Origin: Algoriphagus resistens
Lineage (GTDB): Bacteria; Bacteroidota; Bacteroidia; Cytophagales; Cyclobacteriaceae
Length of the DNA: 64,000 nt
Direction: 5' to 3'
Assembly (NCBI RefSeq): GCF_001442615.1
Contig: NZ_LMXN01000002.1
Coordinates: forward strand, 434,001 to 498,000
The translations under genes were made by a program, and so were the position numbers. Every line of letters begins with the position of its first letter. The stretch's first letter is position 1. Positions 34,501 through 44,400 of the stretch are shown one piece after another. The notes below the pieces were generated by a model, which saw only the letters and a list, made by a program, of their open reading frames with translations, was not told the origin of the DNA and ran no database searches.

Positions 34501-35164
34501 GCACTACCAGGTATATCGTTTTGATCCGGATGACAACGAGGAAAAGTTTATCACATCTACCGAAAGTGGGCTAGATCAGGCAAACTTGGATAAAGCAAAA
34601 TTTTACAGTGGTTTGTCTACCAAAATGGTTTTTGACCGAAGAGACCATAAAGAATTACCTACCAGGGGATTATACTTCGAAGGGCAGGCAAAAAGAATGT
34701 GGGGGCTAAATGATTATTCCCAAAATTTCACTAGGGTCGATGGAGAACTCGCCTTGTACTGGTCATTCCGCTACCCATCTAGGTTAGTTTGGGCTACCAG
34801 ATTCGGTGCCGGCAAAAACTGGGGAGGTTTTGAATTCTTCCAGGGACAGACACTTGGCGGGCTGGATAATCTCCGCGGATATAGAAGATATCGCTTCAAT
34901 GGGGATGCAGTGGTTTACAACAATACAGAAGTCCGAATCCGGATGTTCAATCTGAAAACCTATATACTTCCAGCTACCGTAGGGATATTGGCTTACAATG
35001 ATGTAGGGCGTGTTTGGATCCAAAATGAAAAATCCGATGAATGGCACAATTCTTTTGGCGCAGGGATTTGGCTGGCACCCTTAAATCAGGTTGTGGCAAC
35101 GCTCTCGTTAGGTTTCAATGAGGAAGAGTTCCTACCCTTCTTTACCTTCGGATATCAGTTTTGA
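31517..35164 (+). CDS. metallophosphatase / kinase-like / Omp85-barrel fusion protein
   Basis: A 1215-residue outer-membrane protein with a signal peptide (cleavage after WAQ, residue 20). Residues 27-360 form a purple-acid-phosphatase-type metallophosphatase with all five motifs: D34xG36, GDxxY (67-71), GNHD (109-112), VxxH (209-212) and GHxH (292-295). Residues about 400-760 contain EYVMRSVNK (452-460), DWDRHDDQ (584-591) and PRDRD (609-613), a Lys / DRH / D-x-D order like atypical kinases (HipA, Fam20 or CotH types); this is inference. Residues about 850-1215 form an Omp85/BamA-type barrel with DRRDHKELPTRG and the LRGY motif (1119-1122). Coupled to the YjiK-like gene; 33-bp convergent overlap with the GAF gene. 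Confidence 0.88.
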   Translation: MKKFILLLVFSMQSSILWAQQEASLKFRIYLIGDAGEIENGHHPVVEDVSDKLQSDESIPSHIIFLGDNIYPKGMPDPEDNDRAEAEWILKTQLDLSQYLSGKIWMVPGNHDWARGRSQGWNAVLQAEEYVQENYPEDKVLWIPSGGCPGPSVFELDAETILVTLDSQWWLQLKDKPGEDSDCDYKSEEEILAALGYILEENQDKTILVAMHHPLRSYGPHNGAYSWKDHIFPLTAVSPNLYIPLPVIGSIYPLYRSWFGDIQDLRHPKYEAMISALDRIFDNHPNVINVAGHEHGLAYTREDNLHYVISGAGAKNTYIKKNNSADFTYPLQGYAVLDFYDNHEVLITYFDPMKEEPLYEAQLVKPFADNVSELEMFNRTIPKEVTRPVSTQYLHGQGYYRFLGKNYRETWATPATFKAIDLTTANTGLSIIKKGGGLQTHSLRLGNKEGKEYVMRSVNKYPENALSPELRQTIAKQVIQDQISSSHPYAALAVARLADEVGIVHTNPKIVYLPDDPLLGIYRKDFGDELYLFEEREIAGKDAPENVEFFSTDKMLKKIHGDNDHQVKQKEVLKARIFDFWIADWDRHDDQWRWIGEKGKKGWEFTPMPRDRDQAFFVNQGIFPKIASRKWADPRFQGFDYAPPRFVSGFMFNARYFDRSFLNELDRKDWEQALDKIIPKMTEQAISDAFVDWPDTIASKDAPGIQAKLRQRKTWLKEEMLKHYAFLSKNVDVVGSNKNEEFDITYREDGRIKVEVRKIDKSGDLEQKLYDRTFLPDETEEIRLYGLKGNDTFYFEGEGPGKIKVRVIPGTGEKLVDDQGITSKKNTLIYQNREEKLPMDLGKSVKINYAPSLSYLTYDRKEFKYDKLMPLASVAINKDDGLFLGAGVLWEKHGFKKEPFAVRQSIVGNYAIMSNAFNIEYNGHAVDLLGNLDLVWKADVRAPDYAYNFFGIGNETEYKNEVYEIDYYRARFSWYELSGGVQSKLGESGSFTVGPHYQVYRFDPDDNEEKFITSTESGLDQANLDKAKFYSGLSTKMVFDRRDHKELPTRGLYFEGQAKRMWGLNDYSQNFTRVDGELALYWSFRYPSRLVWATRFGAGKNWGGFEFFQGQTLGGLDNLRGYRRYRFNGDAVVYNNTEVRIRMFNLKTYILPATVGILAYNDVGRVWIQNEKSDEWHNSFGAGIWLAPLNQVVATLSLGFNEEEFLPFFTFGYQF

Positions 35165-37516
35165 TGAACGGCCAATTGCAGGAGAGTTTTTTGGAGCAAT
35201 GGCTACCCGAATAGCTTTTAACCCGTGAACGCCCTGCATCTCTTCCAATTCAAGCTCCTCGATTTGATCTTGCAGCTTTCCTTTGTTCTGTAGATAATTT
35301 ATAAAGTCCCTGTACTCTCTGGCTTCCCGCTGTTGAGAATAGACTATGGCAATTTTACCGGGCTGAACCAATCGCTCATGGGTTCCCACCACAAGGGCTT
35401 TGTCTATACGTTTTTTCATGATCTCATAACGGATATTATAGGCACCTTCCACATCAAACTTTCGCTCATCCAAGCGAAAACTGATTGAAATAGGCGTGCT
35501 ATGGACTAGAATAAGCTGAGTCACTTCAAGCGCATTTTCCAATTCAGGCTTTTTATCCTCAATAAGATGGAATACTTCGATCAAACTCTGTAGTTGCCAA
35601 AGTCTTAAGTTTTTCAGATATATGAGATCAAACTTCCGGTCCTTCACCAAAGACTGGCCTATGTAAATATTATATTCTATGCCATCAGTTTTAAATTTTT
35701 CAAAGTAGTGTGGAAAAATCTGCTGGATTTTCTGCTCTTCCGAATCCATAAAGGACGCTACAGTCTGATTGATTAACTGAAGGCTTTTTTCGAAGGCTTT
35801 TCTATGCCTGCTCTCTACCTGAAGCTGCCGATCCAAACTATCAAAATAAGCCTGTACCTCTCCTTTTAAATCCCCATAAGTTTCACTTAGATGGATAAAA
35901 GTGGGTTCTAGCTCGTGTTGAAAAAATTCAGTAATCCTAACTTCTTCCTCACTGAGCAAAATCAAATTGATCCGGCGCTTATATTCTTCAATTTGATCGA
36001 TAAGACTGTCGAGTAACGGCAGGTAATGCAAAGAACCGGCAAGAGTCAAAATAGCTTTTCCTTTATCCAACTGGATAACGAAATCATCATGTATCGCCTT
36101 ATTTCTCTCAATGGATGAGTTTTTGATATCTATTGCAGCATACAGGGGATATACATCCTGAAACAGAATAGGTTTGATTTCAGGACTCTTTCCCTCCTCT
36201 TCATTAAGGACATAATCCAAAGCAATTTCATCGAATTTCCATTCTACCACAGGGTGTATTGCGGTGAAATTTTTTCGTATAATAGCCTTAATCCTGTAAT
36301 CCAGGTTTTCCGCTTGCCTGTTCAATGCCAATGAAAGAGAGGGGGCCAAGTGATCTAGAGTATGAACCATCATTGGATCAAAAGTTCCTTTTTCGAAAGA
36401 ACATATCTCCAGCACTCCAACCAGGTTGCCATTATGCCGCAATGGGTACAGAATTACTTCTTGCAGTCCCATTTCGACCATACGGTTTACCAGCGTCAAA
36501 TCATCTATTGTATCTTGGATATCTTTTAAAAAAACCGGAGTTTTCACCTGAGAGAGAAAATCCATAATCGCATGGTAAGGCTCATCACTACCGGGTGTCA
36601 ACAATTGGCGAATCAAATAGCTATAGGCCAACCGACTCTCTGACATAATTATTCTGCCTGAAATATTTTGCAGAACCGCCAACCCAACTTTTAGACCACC
36701 TAAACCCAAAAGACTTTTGACCGAATCCTCTACAATCTCCATGAACTCTTCTGAACTCACCTGGTCTTGCTTAAGAACGGCTTCATTCAACGTTGCCACA
36801 CTTTGGGCCACAGTTAAATCAACCGCTTCCATTATAATAAAACCATGAAATTCGAAAAGCTCCAAAGGAAGCATTTTCTGAAGGCGATCCAGATCAAACT
36901 GGCATATATCATTTCTCTCACATAATTCGGACGAATTGGGAATCTCAGGCAAAGTATCTTTTGCTATTACCCGTACAAATTCCGCATTAATTTGGATCTG
37001 GTAGTGCTTATTTACTCCGTCTGCTCCCCTGAATTTAAATATCATCGGAGGAAATTGATTTATTTTCACTCCGTAGAACTGATGTAAAATCATGCTATAC
37101 ACATGGACCAATTTGTCAAATGACACACGCTCAAGGTTAAGGTCTTCGGGCATGTTTATTCCTCCTTCTTTGTTTAAAAATTGTGCCCTGAAGGCAGGAG
37201 TGGCATAAACAGGATTATATTCAAACGGTTTAGACAAGGCCATAATCTTCTTATCCTCATGGCCTAATAGCGGAAACAAGGAACTGAGAATCATACCAAA
37301 ACCCAATCTGTTTTGATCGGTATCCAAAATTTCACGATCAATATTGGATTCCAGCAACTGTGGGTATTTCTTTATTCGATCTAGGTAATCATGATATAGA
37401 CAAGTGCTCGGATGGTCATTGTCTGCAAGGGCTTCCCATCTTTCTATCAAAAGTTTAAAGTCAAGAAAAGAGCTCTTAAAATCCAGCTTAAATTTGTCAA
37501 GTGTATCCATTTTCAA
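35132..37516 (-). CDS. large GAF-domain protein of unknown function
   Basis: Soluble protein of 794 residues. One GAF-like domain is visible at about 255-410, ending in EVILYPLRHNGNLVGVLEICS and LDHLAPSLSLALNRQAE. The N-terminal 250 residues and the helical C-terminal 380 residues (coiled-coil-like at 525-600) resemble no family I can name. No HAMP, histidine kinase, GGDEF or output motif is present. It starts at the ATG at 37516 or at a second Met six bases inside. Its last 33 bp overlap the end of the convergent phosphatase-barrel gene. Possibly a signal-integration scaffold, but that is a guess. Confidence 0.75.
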   Translation of the reverse strand: MKMDTLDKFKLDFKSSFLDFKLLIERWEALADNDHPSTCLYHDYLDRIKKYPQLLESNIDREILDTDQNRLGFGMILSSLFPLLGHEDKKIMALSKPFEYNPVYATPAFRAQFLNKEGGINMPEDLNLERVSFDKLVHVYSMILHQFYGVKINQFPPMIFKFRGADGVNKHYQIQINAEFVRVIAKDTLPEIPNSSELCERNDICQFDLDRLQKMLPLELFEFHGFIIMEAVDLTVAQSVATLNEAVLKQDQVSSEEFMEIVEDSVKSLLGLGGLKVGLAVLQNISGRIIMSESRLAYSYLIRQLLTPGSDEPYHAIMDFLSQVKTPVFLKDIQDTIDDLTLVNRMVEMGLQEVILYPLRHNGNLVGVLEICSFEKGTFDPMMVHTLDHLAPSLSLALNRQAENLDYRIKAIIRKNFTAIHPVVEWKFDEIALDYVLNEEEGKSPEIKPILFQDVYPLYAAIDIKNSSIERNKAIHDDFVIQLDKGKAILTLAGSLHYLPLLDSLIDQIEEYKRRINLILLSEEEVRITEFFQHELEPTFIHLSETYGDLKGEVQAYFDSLDRQLQVESRHRKAFEKSLQLINQTVASFMDSEEQKIQQIFPHYFEKFKTDGIEYNIYIGQSLVKDRKFDLIYLKNLRLWQLQSLIEVFHLIEDKKPELENALEVTQLILVHSTPISISFRLDERKFDVEGAYNIRYEIMKKRIDKALVVGTHERLVQPGKIAIVYSQQREAREYRDFINYLQNKGKLQDQIEELELEEMQGVHGLKAIRVAIAPKNSPAIGRSSKLISEGKEG

Positions 37517-37816
37517 ATTATCAAGTAATTGAAAATACCTTATTTCTGACAGATAAGTTCAATATCGCAAGAAAATGCACAAGTTAGGACTGTGAGGAAG
37601 GTAATGTTTAAGGATAATTACAGCTACGCCAACTACATCTCCTTAATTTCAGCATAATTAAAGGAGCAAATTTTACTATATGCTAATTGGCCATGTACCC
37701 TAAAACCCACTACATATCCTGTATTTACTGGAGGTTGCTTAAGCAGTTTCGGCCGATATCCTATTTATCCATCAGTTTTTTACCTAAGTCTAATTTCTCT
37801 CTCAGGATGACTTAAA
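37517..37816. other. 300-bp intergenic region with a hairpin
   Basis: Gap between the leftward transglutaminase and GAF genes. A stem CTCCTTAATT (37639-37648) / AATTAAAGGAG (37656-37666) with one bulged base lies in the middle; it has no U tract on the minus strand, so it is not a clear terminator. No ORF or RNA gene is evident. Confidence 0.45.
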
Positions 37817-38722
37817 TTACTTACTTACCTCTTCCGGACGCAACGCCTCCTCAAGATTCCTTACATCGACACTCACTTTCATCTCCTGCTCACTTCCACT
37901 ATATACAATACCTTTGAGTGGAGTCACATCAGCAAAATCCCTTCCCACTGCTACTCTGATGTGCTGATCATTCACCAATAGATTATTCGTAGCATCAAAT
38001 TCTACCCAATCGTGCCCGGGAATATATAACGCAATCCACGCATGGGAAGCATCTGCACCAATCATCTTGGGTTTGCCTGGAGGAGGCAAAGTCTCCAAAT
38101 ATCCACTTACATACCGAGCAGCCAATCCGATCACACGTAAGCAGGCAAGGGAAAAATGTGCAAAATCCTGACACACTCCCTTTCTGTGTTTAAATACTTT
38201 TTCTAGTGGAGTACTGATATCTGAGAAGCCAGGCGTAAACGCGAAGTCACGAAATATTCGGGTATTCAGATCCAACATCGCTTCCATAATAGGCCTTTCA
38301 GGTGTAAAGGACTTCAATGCATACTGACCTACCCCTTCCACAAATTGAACATGGCTCGATTCCAGGTAGTACTGCCTGACATCCGCAGAAGTTTCAGTAG
38401 TATGAAGTACATCGACTACTGCCTCCCACGGCATAGTCTCAGCCGGGTCTATTTCCATCCAGGACGGAGAAGAGAGGGATACCAAGCTTTTGGAGGTTAC
38501 ATTAAGATTCTTATGTGATCTTTCCACAGAAAAGTACAGGTACTTGTTTCCAAAAAAGTCAACCCGTTCTATTTCTGAACTTGGCTTTGGGCTTATTTCA
38601 CAGCTGTATTCTTCCACATGCTGAAATGGAAGGTTAGCAGGAATCTGAAACATCAGATTGTGGCAAAGGGTCGCCGGGAATTCGTAGATGTAATCTGTAA
38701 TATGTGTGACTTTATAGTTCAT
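37817..38722 (-). CDS. transglutaminase-like protein (COG1305)
   Basis: Papain-fold protein of 301 residues, no signal peptide. An N-terminal strand domain (YKVTHITDYIYEFPA, common to COG1305) precedes the catalytic core: Cys in HRKGVCQDFAHFSLACLR near residue 180, His in DASHAWIALYIPG and Asp in WVEFDATNN. Such proteins act as isopeptide-forming or -cleaving enzymes. It is the last gene of a cluster with an ATP-grasp/alpha-E gene and a transglutaminase-DUF2126 gene. Its start codon is the final element of the tandem intergenic repeat. Confidence 0.88.
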   Translation of the reverse strand: MNYKVTHITDYIYEFPATLCHNLMFQIPANLPFQHVEEYSCEISPKPSSEIERVDFFGNKYLYFSVERSHKNLNVTSKSLVSLSSPSWMEIDPAETMPWEAVVDVLHTTETSADVRQYYLESSHVQFVEGVGQYALKSFTPERPIMEAMLDLNTRIFRDFAFTPGFSDISTPLEKVFKHRKGVCQDFAHFSLACLRVIGLAARYVSGYLETLPPPGKPKMIGADASHAWIALYIPGHDWVEFDATNNLLVNDQHIRVAVGRDFADVTPLKGIVYSGSEQEMKVSVDVRNLEEALRPEEVSK

Positions 38723-38815
38723 ATGAATATAATTTGTCTTTTAAAGGTCATATGGAATCTCGCACGATGCATAATCATCCCACTGTGTGTCTCGCTCCCG
38801 TCATGGGTATTTCAT
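38720..38815 (-). repeat. intergenic leader repeat, copy 2
   Basis: Second copy of the ~92-bp element, on the minus strand, ending exactly on the ATG of the transglutaminase gene (38722-38720). Shared blocks with copy 1 in the same order: ATGAAAT, CATGAC, CACACA, GGGATGATTAT, GTGCGAGATTCCATATGACC, TTTAAAAGACAAATTATA, then TTCATATGAA. It abuts copy 3, sharing the ATGAAAT junction. Confidence 0.85.
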
Positions 38816-38906
38816 CTGATTATAATTGTTTTAAAATGGTCAGATGGAATCTCACATGCATTATAATCATCCCGGTGTGTACTTTTAAGTCATGTTCGAT
38901 TTCATA
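38811..38906 (-). repeat. intergenic leader repeat, copy 3
   Basis: Third copy, tandem with copy 2 at a 92-bp period. It begins at the stop codon of the ATP-grasp/alpha-E gene (the TGA is part of ATATGAAATC) and ends in AATTATAATCAGATGAAAT, where the expected CATATG has changed to CAGATG. GATTATAAT and ATTATAATC within it can form a 9-bp stem. Confidence 0.8.
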
Positions 38907-41442
38907 TTTCAGGCATTAGGGAGGATTGGATCATACTATATCTGGAATCAGTATGACTGAAATATTTCTCGTAGATCGAATCAGAAGTTTCATGCAAAAG
39001 CCTAATTATTTGATCCAGAATAGATTTTAATTCATCAAATTCATGGGTCAGTTCATCAGGCATGGATATAATGCCCATATCACATAGCCTGATTTTTGTG
39101 ATTGCTTCCAGTAATTTCTTTCGTTCTGGACTGAAAAGCTCCTTTTCCTCCTGATTTGGAAGTGTTTTTAAATGATTGTCTATTTCCAACAGTTGGAATA
39201 TCAGAGACCGTGGGTTGTCTTCATGCAAAATCAGCAGACTTAACACACCGTGCATTTCCAGATTGGATCGGTATCGATAGCGGTAAGTGACCAAGCTTTC
39301 ATTGCATCGTAAGGTATCTTCCATTAATTCCTTATTGGATTCAATGTCAAAAGACTTGCTGAGCATTCCTTTTAAAATCAGACAGTTATTGGCCGCAGAC
39401 TCTATAAACCTACCAATATTCAATAAATGCCAGGTAGATTCACGGGTCATATTATCTATATTGAGTCCGTAAAAAGCCATTAATTTCACCACCATATTAT
39501 CCAGGCTTTGATACGCCTGCATAAGAGAAGCATCTGACTTGCGCATGCGGGAAAGCTCTTCCGAAATACTGTCCAAAATCCTCCATGTATCCAAACTTAG
39601 CCTGTCCCGGACTGAATAGGCGTTTGTAAGAAAGGACTGGATTGAATACGCCAAACTGCCTGTTTTATTCAGATCATGAACCAATGCAAGCAATTCTGGC
39701 TCTGGATTTTTCAGATTCTTTTTCTCAGTAAATCCAGGTAATGCCCCAGTCATGACGGTAAGCGTCTGCAACAAGGTGCTAAGCACAGGATTCTCCTGAA
39801 TATGAATATCTTCGTCAGCTTCGTTATACGAAAGCAGGGTCATCCGCATCAAGCGTACGGCATAGGCAGATCTTTCAAGATACCTTCCTAACCAAAACAA
39901 ACGCTCTCCTGTACGGCTAGGCAAAACATTCCGCATCAATGGCTGGGTTTTCATAGCCTTCACAGCGGGAACCGTGACTTCTTTTCCCTTTCCGAGTACC
40001 CAGGTATCCTTGCTGATTCCGCCTGTCTGGTTCGATACCAAAAAGGCTCCCTTCTCCGGAGAACTTCTGGACAATCCACCAGGCATTACTTTGTAGCTTT
40101 TATTTTCCGAATCGGCCACTACATAGCTTCTGAATACAGCATTTCTGGCTTCCAACTTATTATTGATCCATGATGGTGTGGTTGAGAATTCTACCATTTC
40201 TTGTCCCACGTACATATATGGGCTTCGGCGAATTTCCCGCTTAAGAGCTTCCAGCTCAGCTTTGGACAGGGCACCTCCAAAAACAGATTTCTTTTGGGTT
40301 CCCCGATAAATATTCCGGATCACCAGCGTGTCTATTTTTTCAAATACATATTTCATTTCCTCCGGCTGACCACACCACCAAGTGGCTACAGAAGGCAAAA
40401 TCAAATCTTCACCCAGCAAGCGGTTGCATACTTCGGGCAAAAAAGCCATTAAACCTGGATTCTCCAACACCCTGCATCCCAACGGGTTAATCACCAATAC
40501 CTTCCGCTGCCTTACGGCTTCCATCAATCCCACCACACCTAGATGCGAATCATTTTTATACTCCAAAGGATCACAAAAGACATCATCCACACGACGGATT
40601 ATGACATCCACCTTTTCCAACCCCTTAATGGTTTTCAGCCACACATAGCCATCGCTCACCGTAAGGTCTTCACCAAAAGCCAGTGTAAATCCCATAAACG
40701 AGGAAATGTAAGCATGCTCAAAAAATGTCTCATTTGTGGGACCTGGAGAAAGTAATACTACCCTAGGATTTTCCTTATTATTTGTGGTAAGGTTGCTTAA
40801 TGTGTTTTTAAAGGTCTGATAATAAGAAGTGATTTTCCGGGCATGATTTTCACGGATCAACTCAGGAAAAACACGGGTCATAGCTGCCCTGTTTTCGAAC
40901 GTATAACCGGCACCAGAAGGAGCATCGGTACGATCATGAAGCACCCACATTTTACCATTTGGTCCACGGGCCAAGTCGGAAGAATACTGAATGAGCTGCT
41001 GATCTCCATCCAATTTGATATGATGGGCCTGCCTGAGAAATCCACCGTGATTATAGATCAATTCGAAAGGAATGTGTCCTTCCTTAATCAACATCTGATC
41101 ACCGTATAAATCACTGAGAACTAGATTCAACAACTCAGTACGCTGAAGGAGCCCTTTCTCAATCCCCTCCCACTCCTCTCTGCTGAATACCATGGGAACA
41201 GGATCCAAGACCCAAGGCCTGTTCATGCCATTGGGATCACCATAGACATTGTAAGTCACTCCGTTTTCACGCAGCTGGCGGCCCACCTCCTCATGAAATT
41301 GTCCCATTCGATCTGGACCGATTTGGTCATAATATTTTGCCAATCGTTCCCAATGGGGATATATTTTACCTTGGTCGGTTGCCATTTCATCCAGAAACGG
41401 CGCATTATTGAACATTTTGTCAATAAGATAAGACTCAATCAT
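38902..41442 (-). CDS. circularly permuted ATP-grasp fused to alpha-E domain
   Basis: An 846-residue cytosolic protein joining COG2308 (circularly permuted type 2 ATP-grasp, about 1-490) to COG2307 (alpha-E, all-helical, about 510-846). ATP-grasp markers are NVYGDPNGMNRPWVLDPVP, LARGPNGKMWVLHDRTDAPSGAGY, VDVIIRRVDDVFCDPLEY and NPLGCRVLENPGLMAFLP. The alpha-E part starts NVLPSRTGERLFWLGRYLERSAY. The domains are separate genes in many bacteria; both occur with transglutaminases in clusters predicted to make or modify a peptide (Iyer and Aravind's amidoligase analysis). The reaction is unproven. Confidence 0.92.
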   Translation of the reverse strand: MIESYLIDKMFNNAPFLDEMATDQGKIYPHWERLAKYYDQIGPDRMGQFHEEVGRQLRENGVTYNVYGDPNGMNRPWVLDPVPMVFSREEWEGIEKGLLQRTELLNLVLSDLYGDQMLIKEGHIPFELIYNHGGFLRQAHHIKLDGDQQLIQYSSDLARGPNGKMWVLHDRTDAPSGAGYTFENRAAMTRVFPELIRENHARKITSYYQTFKNTLSNLTTNNKENPRVVLLSPGPTNETFFEHAYISSFMGFTLAFGEDLTVSDGYVWLKTIKGLEKVDVIIRRVDDVFCDPLEYKNDSHLGVVGLMEAVRQRKVLVINPLGCRVLENPGLMAFLPEVCNRLLGEDLILPSVATWWCGQPEEMKYVFEKIDTLVIRNIYRGTQKKSVFGGALSKAELEALKREIRRSPYMYVGQEMVEFSTTPSWINNKLEARNAVFRSYVVADSENKSYKVMPGGLSRSSPEKGAFLVSNQTGGISKDTWVLGKGKEVTVPAVKAMKTQPLMRNVLPSRTGERLFWLGRYLERSAYAVRLMRMTLLSYNEADEDIHIQENPVLSTLLQTLTVMTGALPGFTEKKNLKNPEPELLALVHDLNKTGSLAYSIQSFLTNAYSVRDRLSLDTWRILDSISEELSRMRKSDASLMQAYQSLDNMVVKLMAFYGLNIDNMTRESTWHLLNIGRFIESAANNCLILKGMLSKSFDIESNKELMEDTLRCNESLVTYRYRYRSNLEMHGVLSLLILHEDNPRSLIFQLLEIDNHLKTLPNQEEKELFSPERKKLLEAITKIRLCDMGIISMPDELTHEFDELKSILDQIIRLLHETSDSIYEKYFSHTDSRYSMIQSSLMPEI

Positions 41443-41481
41443 GCCTCAAAATTGAACTAATAACTCTGAAATTATAAACAA

Positions 41482-44400
41482 TTAGCGCTTTTTATATCTT
41501 CTAAGGTCCATAGTATATGGAAATTCAGGATTAATAATTTCAGGAGAGTCATCATAAGTGGTTTCCACATTCATTTTGGTAATATACCTGCCTGATTTCT
41601 GCTCATCTTTTAAAGTTTTCGGCGGCACGGAGACCGGATTTATTGTATGACCAAAGTCAAAAAAACGTGAAATCCTCCGGGACTCTGCTTCATTACTGTT
41701 TATAGGGAAATTATCGTAACTTCTTCCCCCGGGGTGAACCACGTGATATTGGCATGCTGCTACCGACTTCTTAGTCCAGGTATCATATAAATCTATAACC
41801 AAAGGCGTATCAATACCGATGGTCGGATGCAATGCTGAATAAGGCTGCCAAGCACGATATCGTACGCCTGCTACATACTCCCCTTGGATTCCAGTATTTT
41901 TCAACGGAATTCTATATCCGTTGCAAAGCAAATGGTATCGTGAATCTGTCAACCCTGAGATTTTCACTTGTAATCTTTCCAGAGAGGAATCTACATAACG
42001 GGCTGTCCCTGTGCTGGACATCTCTTCGCCGAGTACATGCCAGGGCTCAATAGCCATTTTCATATCAATATGAATATCATCCACTTGAAGCTCTCCAATG
42101 AAAGGAAAACGGAAAGAGAAGAACGGATCGAACCAGGCAATGTCAAAATTGTATCCAGCCCTTTTGAGGTCATTTACAACTTCTTTCATATCCTTCTCAC
42201 AATAATGTGGTAGTAGAAACTTATCATGCAACGATGTGCCCCAGCGTACAAGCTTATGATCATAAGGCTCTTTCCAAAACCAGCTCATCAATCCTCTGAT
42301 CAAGAGCAACTGCACCATACTCATTCTATAATGGGGAGGCATGTCAAATCCTCGGAATTCCAATATCCCCAACCTACCACTGCTAGAATCCGGAGAATAA
42401 AGTTTATCGATACAAAACTCTGCCCGGTGTGTGTTGCCTGTAATATCCACGAGCAGGTTCCTGAAAATTCTATCCACCATCCAGTACGGTATTTCATTTT
42501 CCTTTCCTGCTGGAACCTGCTGGAATGCCAGCTCCAATTCATACAGCATATCGTCCCTGCCTTCATCCACTCTAGGCGCCTGACTGGTTGGGCCAATAAA
42601 TTGAGTAGAGAAAAGGTAGGATAATGAAGGATGATGTTGCCAATAGGTAATGAAACTTCTCAACACATCCGGTCTTCTCAGGAGCGGACTGTTCTCAGGC
42701 GAGGAGCCGCCAAGGGTGATGTGATTTCCGCCACCTGTTCCTGTATGTTTTCCGTCTACATTAAATTTTTCACTGATGAGCCGGGATTCACGTGCTTTTT
42801 CATAAAGTATCCCATAGTTAGTAGTGATTTCCTTCCAGCTTTTTGAAGGCTGGATGTTCACCTCAATTACTCCCGGATCAGGGGTGATCATCATCTTTTC
42901 TATACGTTTATCCGAAGGTGGATCATACCCTTCTATCAAAATCGGCATTTGTAGCTTCTCTGCCGTACGTTCTACCGCACTGACCAAATCAAGGTAGTTC
43001 CCAATAAGATTGAGCGGAGGAAAAAACACAAACAACTTTCCTTCCCGTACTTCCACTACCAGAGAAGTCTTGAAAATTCGCATGGAATTCTTGGGTGCGA
43101 CTTTAAACTCTGTTGATTTAATCTCTGCATCGGGTAATGCAGGAACTTCAGCAAACAGATCGGTTTCTGGCTTAATCGGCTCCTTGTCAGGAGGAGTAAA
43201 CTCAATTGAGTCCAGCGGTAATCTTAAGCCTGCAGGAGAATTACCCGGTACGAGGAACAAATCTTTGCGTCTGAATCTCCAGCGACAGCTTTGCCATACA
43301 TTATCTTCCAAATCCCACTCTAAGGGTATTGAAAATGCCACTGGTTTATCCAGGCCCTCGTTGAGCAATTCTGCCAACTTCTGCCGCTCAAGAGGCGATT
43401 TTAAATCATATGCATAGGGATCTATATTTACAGGGACTTTTCCCTCCTGCCAAATAAAATAGAACGGATCTTCATATAAGGGTGTCAAATTGGATTTGTC
43501 AAGATTGAGCTGTGAAACCAGTTCAGCCATAAACTGTTCGGCATTCTTAATACCCATACCATAATCCTTTGACAGATCAGCCATCAGGGCATCATTATGC
43601 CACATCGGCTTTCCGTCTTTTCTCCAGAAACAGGCAAGTTTCCAGCGGGGCAGAGGTTCTCCGGGATACCACTTTCCTTGCCCATATTGCATCAGGGCTC
43701 CGGTTCCGAATTCTCCTTTAAGTTTGTGAAAAAGTGTATTGGAGAGATTTCGCTTATGTTCTCCATCAGCCGTTGAGTTCCACTCGGGAGCATCTTGATT
43801 ATCGACTGAAACAAAAGTTGGTTCCCCTCCCATCGTAAGCCGTACATCATTGGCAACCAAATCCTCATCCACAGTATCTCCTACAGCGAGAATTTGCTCC
43901 CACTGCTCCTGAGAATAAGGTTTGGTTACCCGCGGTGTCTCTTCAATTCTCGTAACTTCATTTTTGAAGAAGAACTCAGTCTCTGCAGGCTCAGCCATCC
44001 CCGAAATCGGTGCAGCATCCTGAGGGTTCGGTGTACAGGCTAGCGGTATATGCCCTTCTCCTGCGAACAGTCCAGAGGTTGAATCCAAGCCTATCCATCC
44101 AGCCCCGGGTACATAAACCTCTGTCCAGGCATGCAGATCTGTAAAATCAACTTCAGGTCCGGAAGGTCCGTCCAGGGACTTTTCATCTGCAGTCAACTGA
44201 ACCAGGTAACCGGAAGCAAAACGTGATGCAAGACCTATATGACGAAGAACCTGAACCAGGAGCCATGCGAAGTCCCGGCAAGAACCTGATCCAATAGTCA
44301 GTGTTTCGTGGCAGGATTGCACTCCAGGCTCCATACGAACATTGTACTTGAGTTTCTGATTGATCATAGCATTGATCGCTACCAGATAATCCACTGTAAT

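Noticed and set aside
38618..38919. Two overlapping rightward ORFs of 61 and 82 codons
   Set aside because: They run through the tandem repeat and the antisense of the transglutaminase start; their sequence is explained by the repeat.
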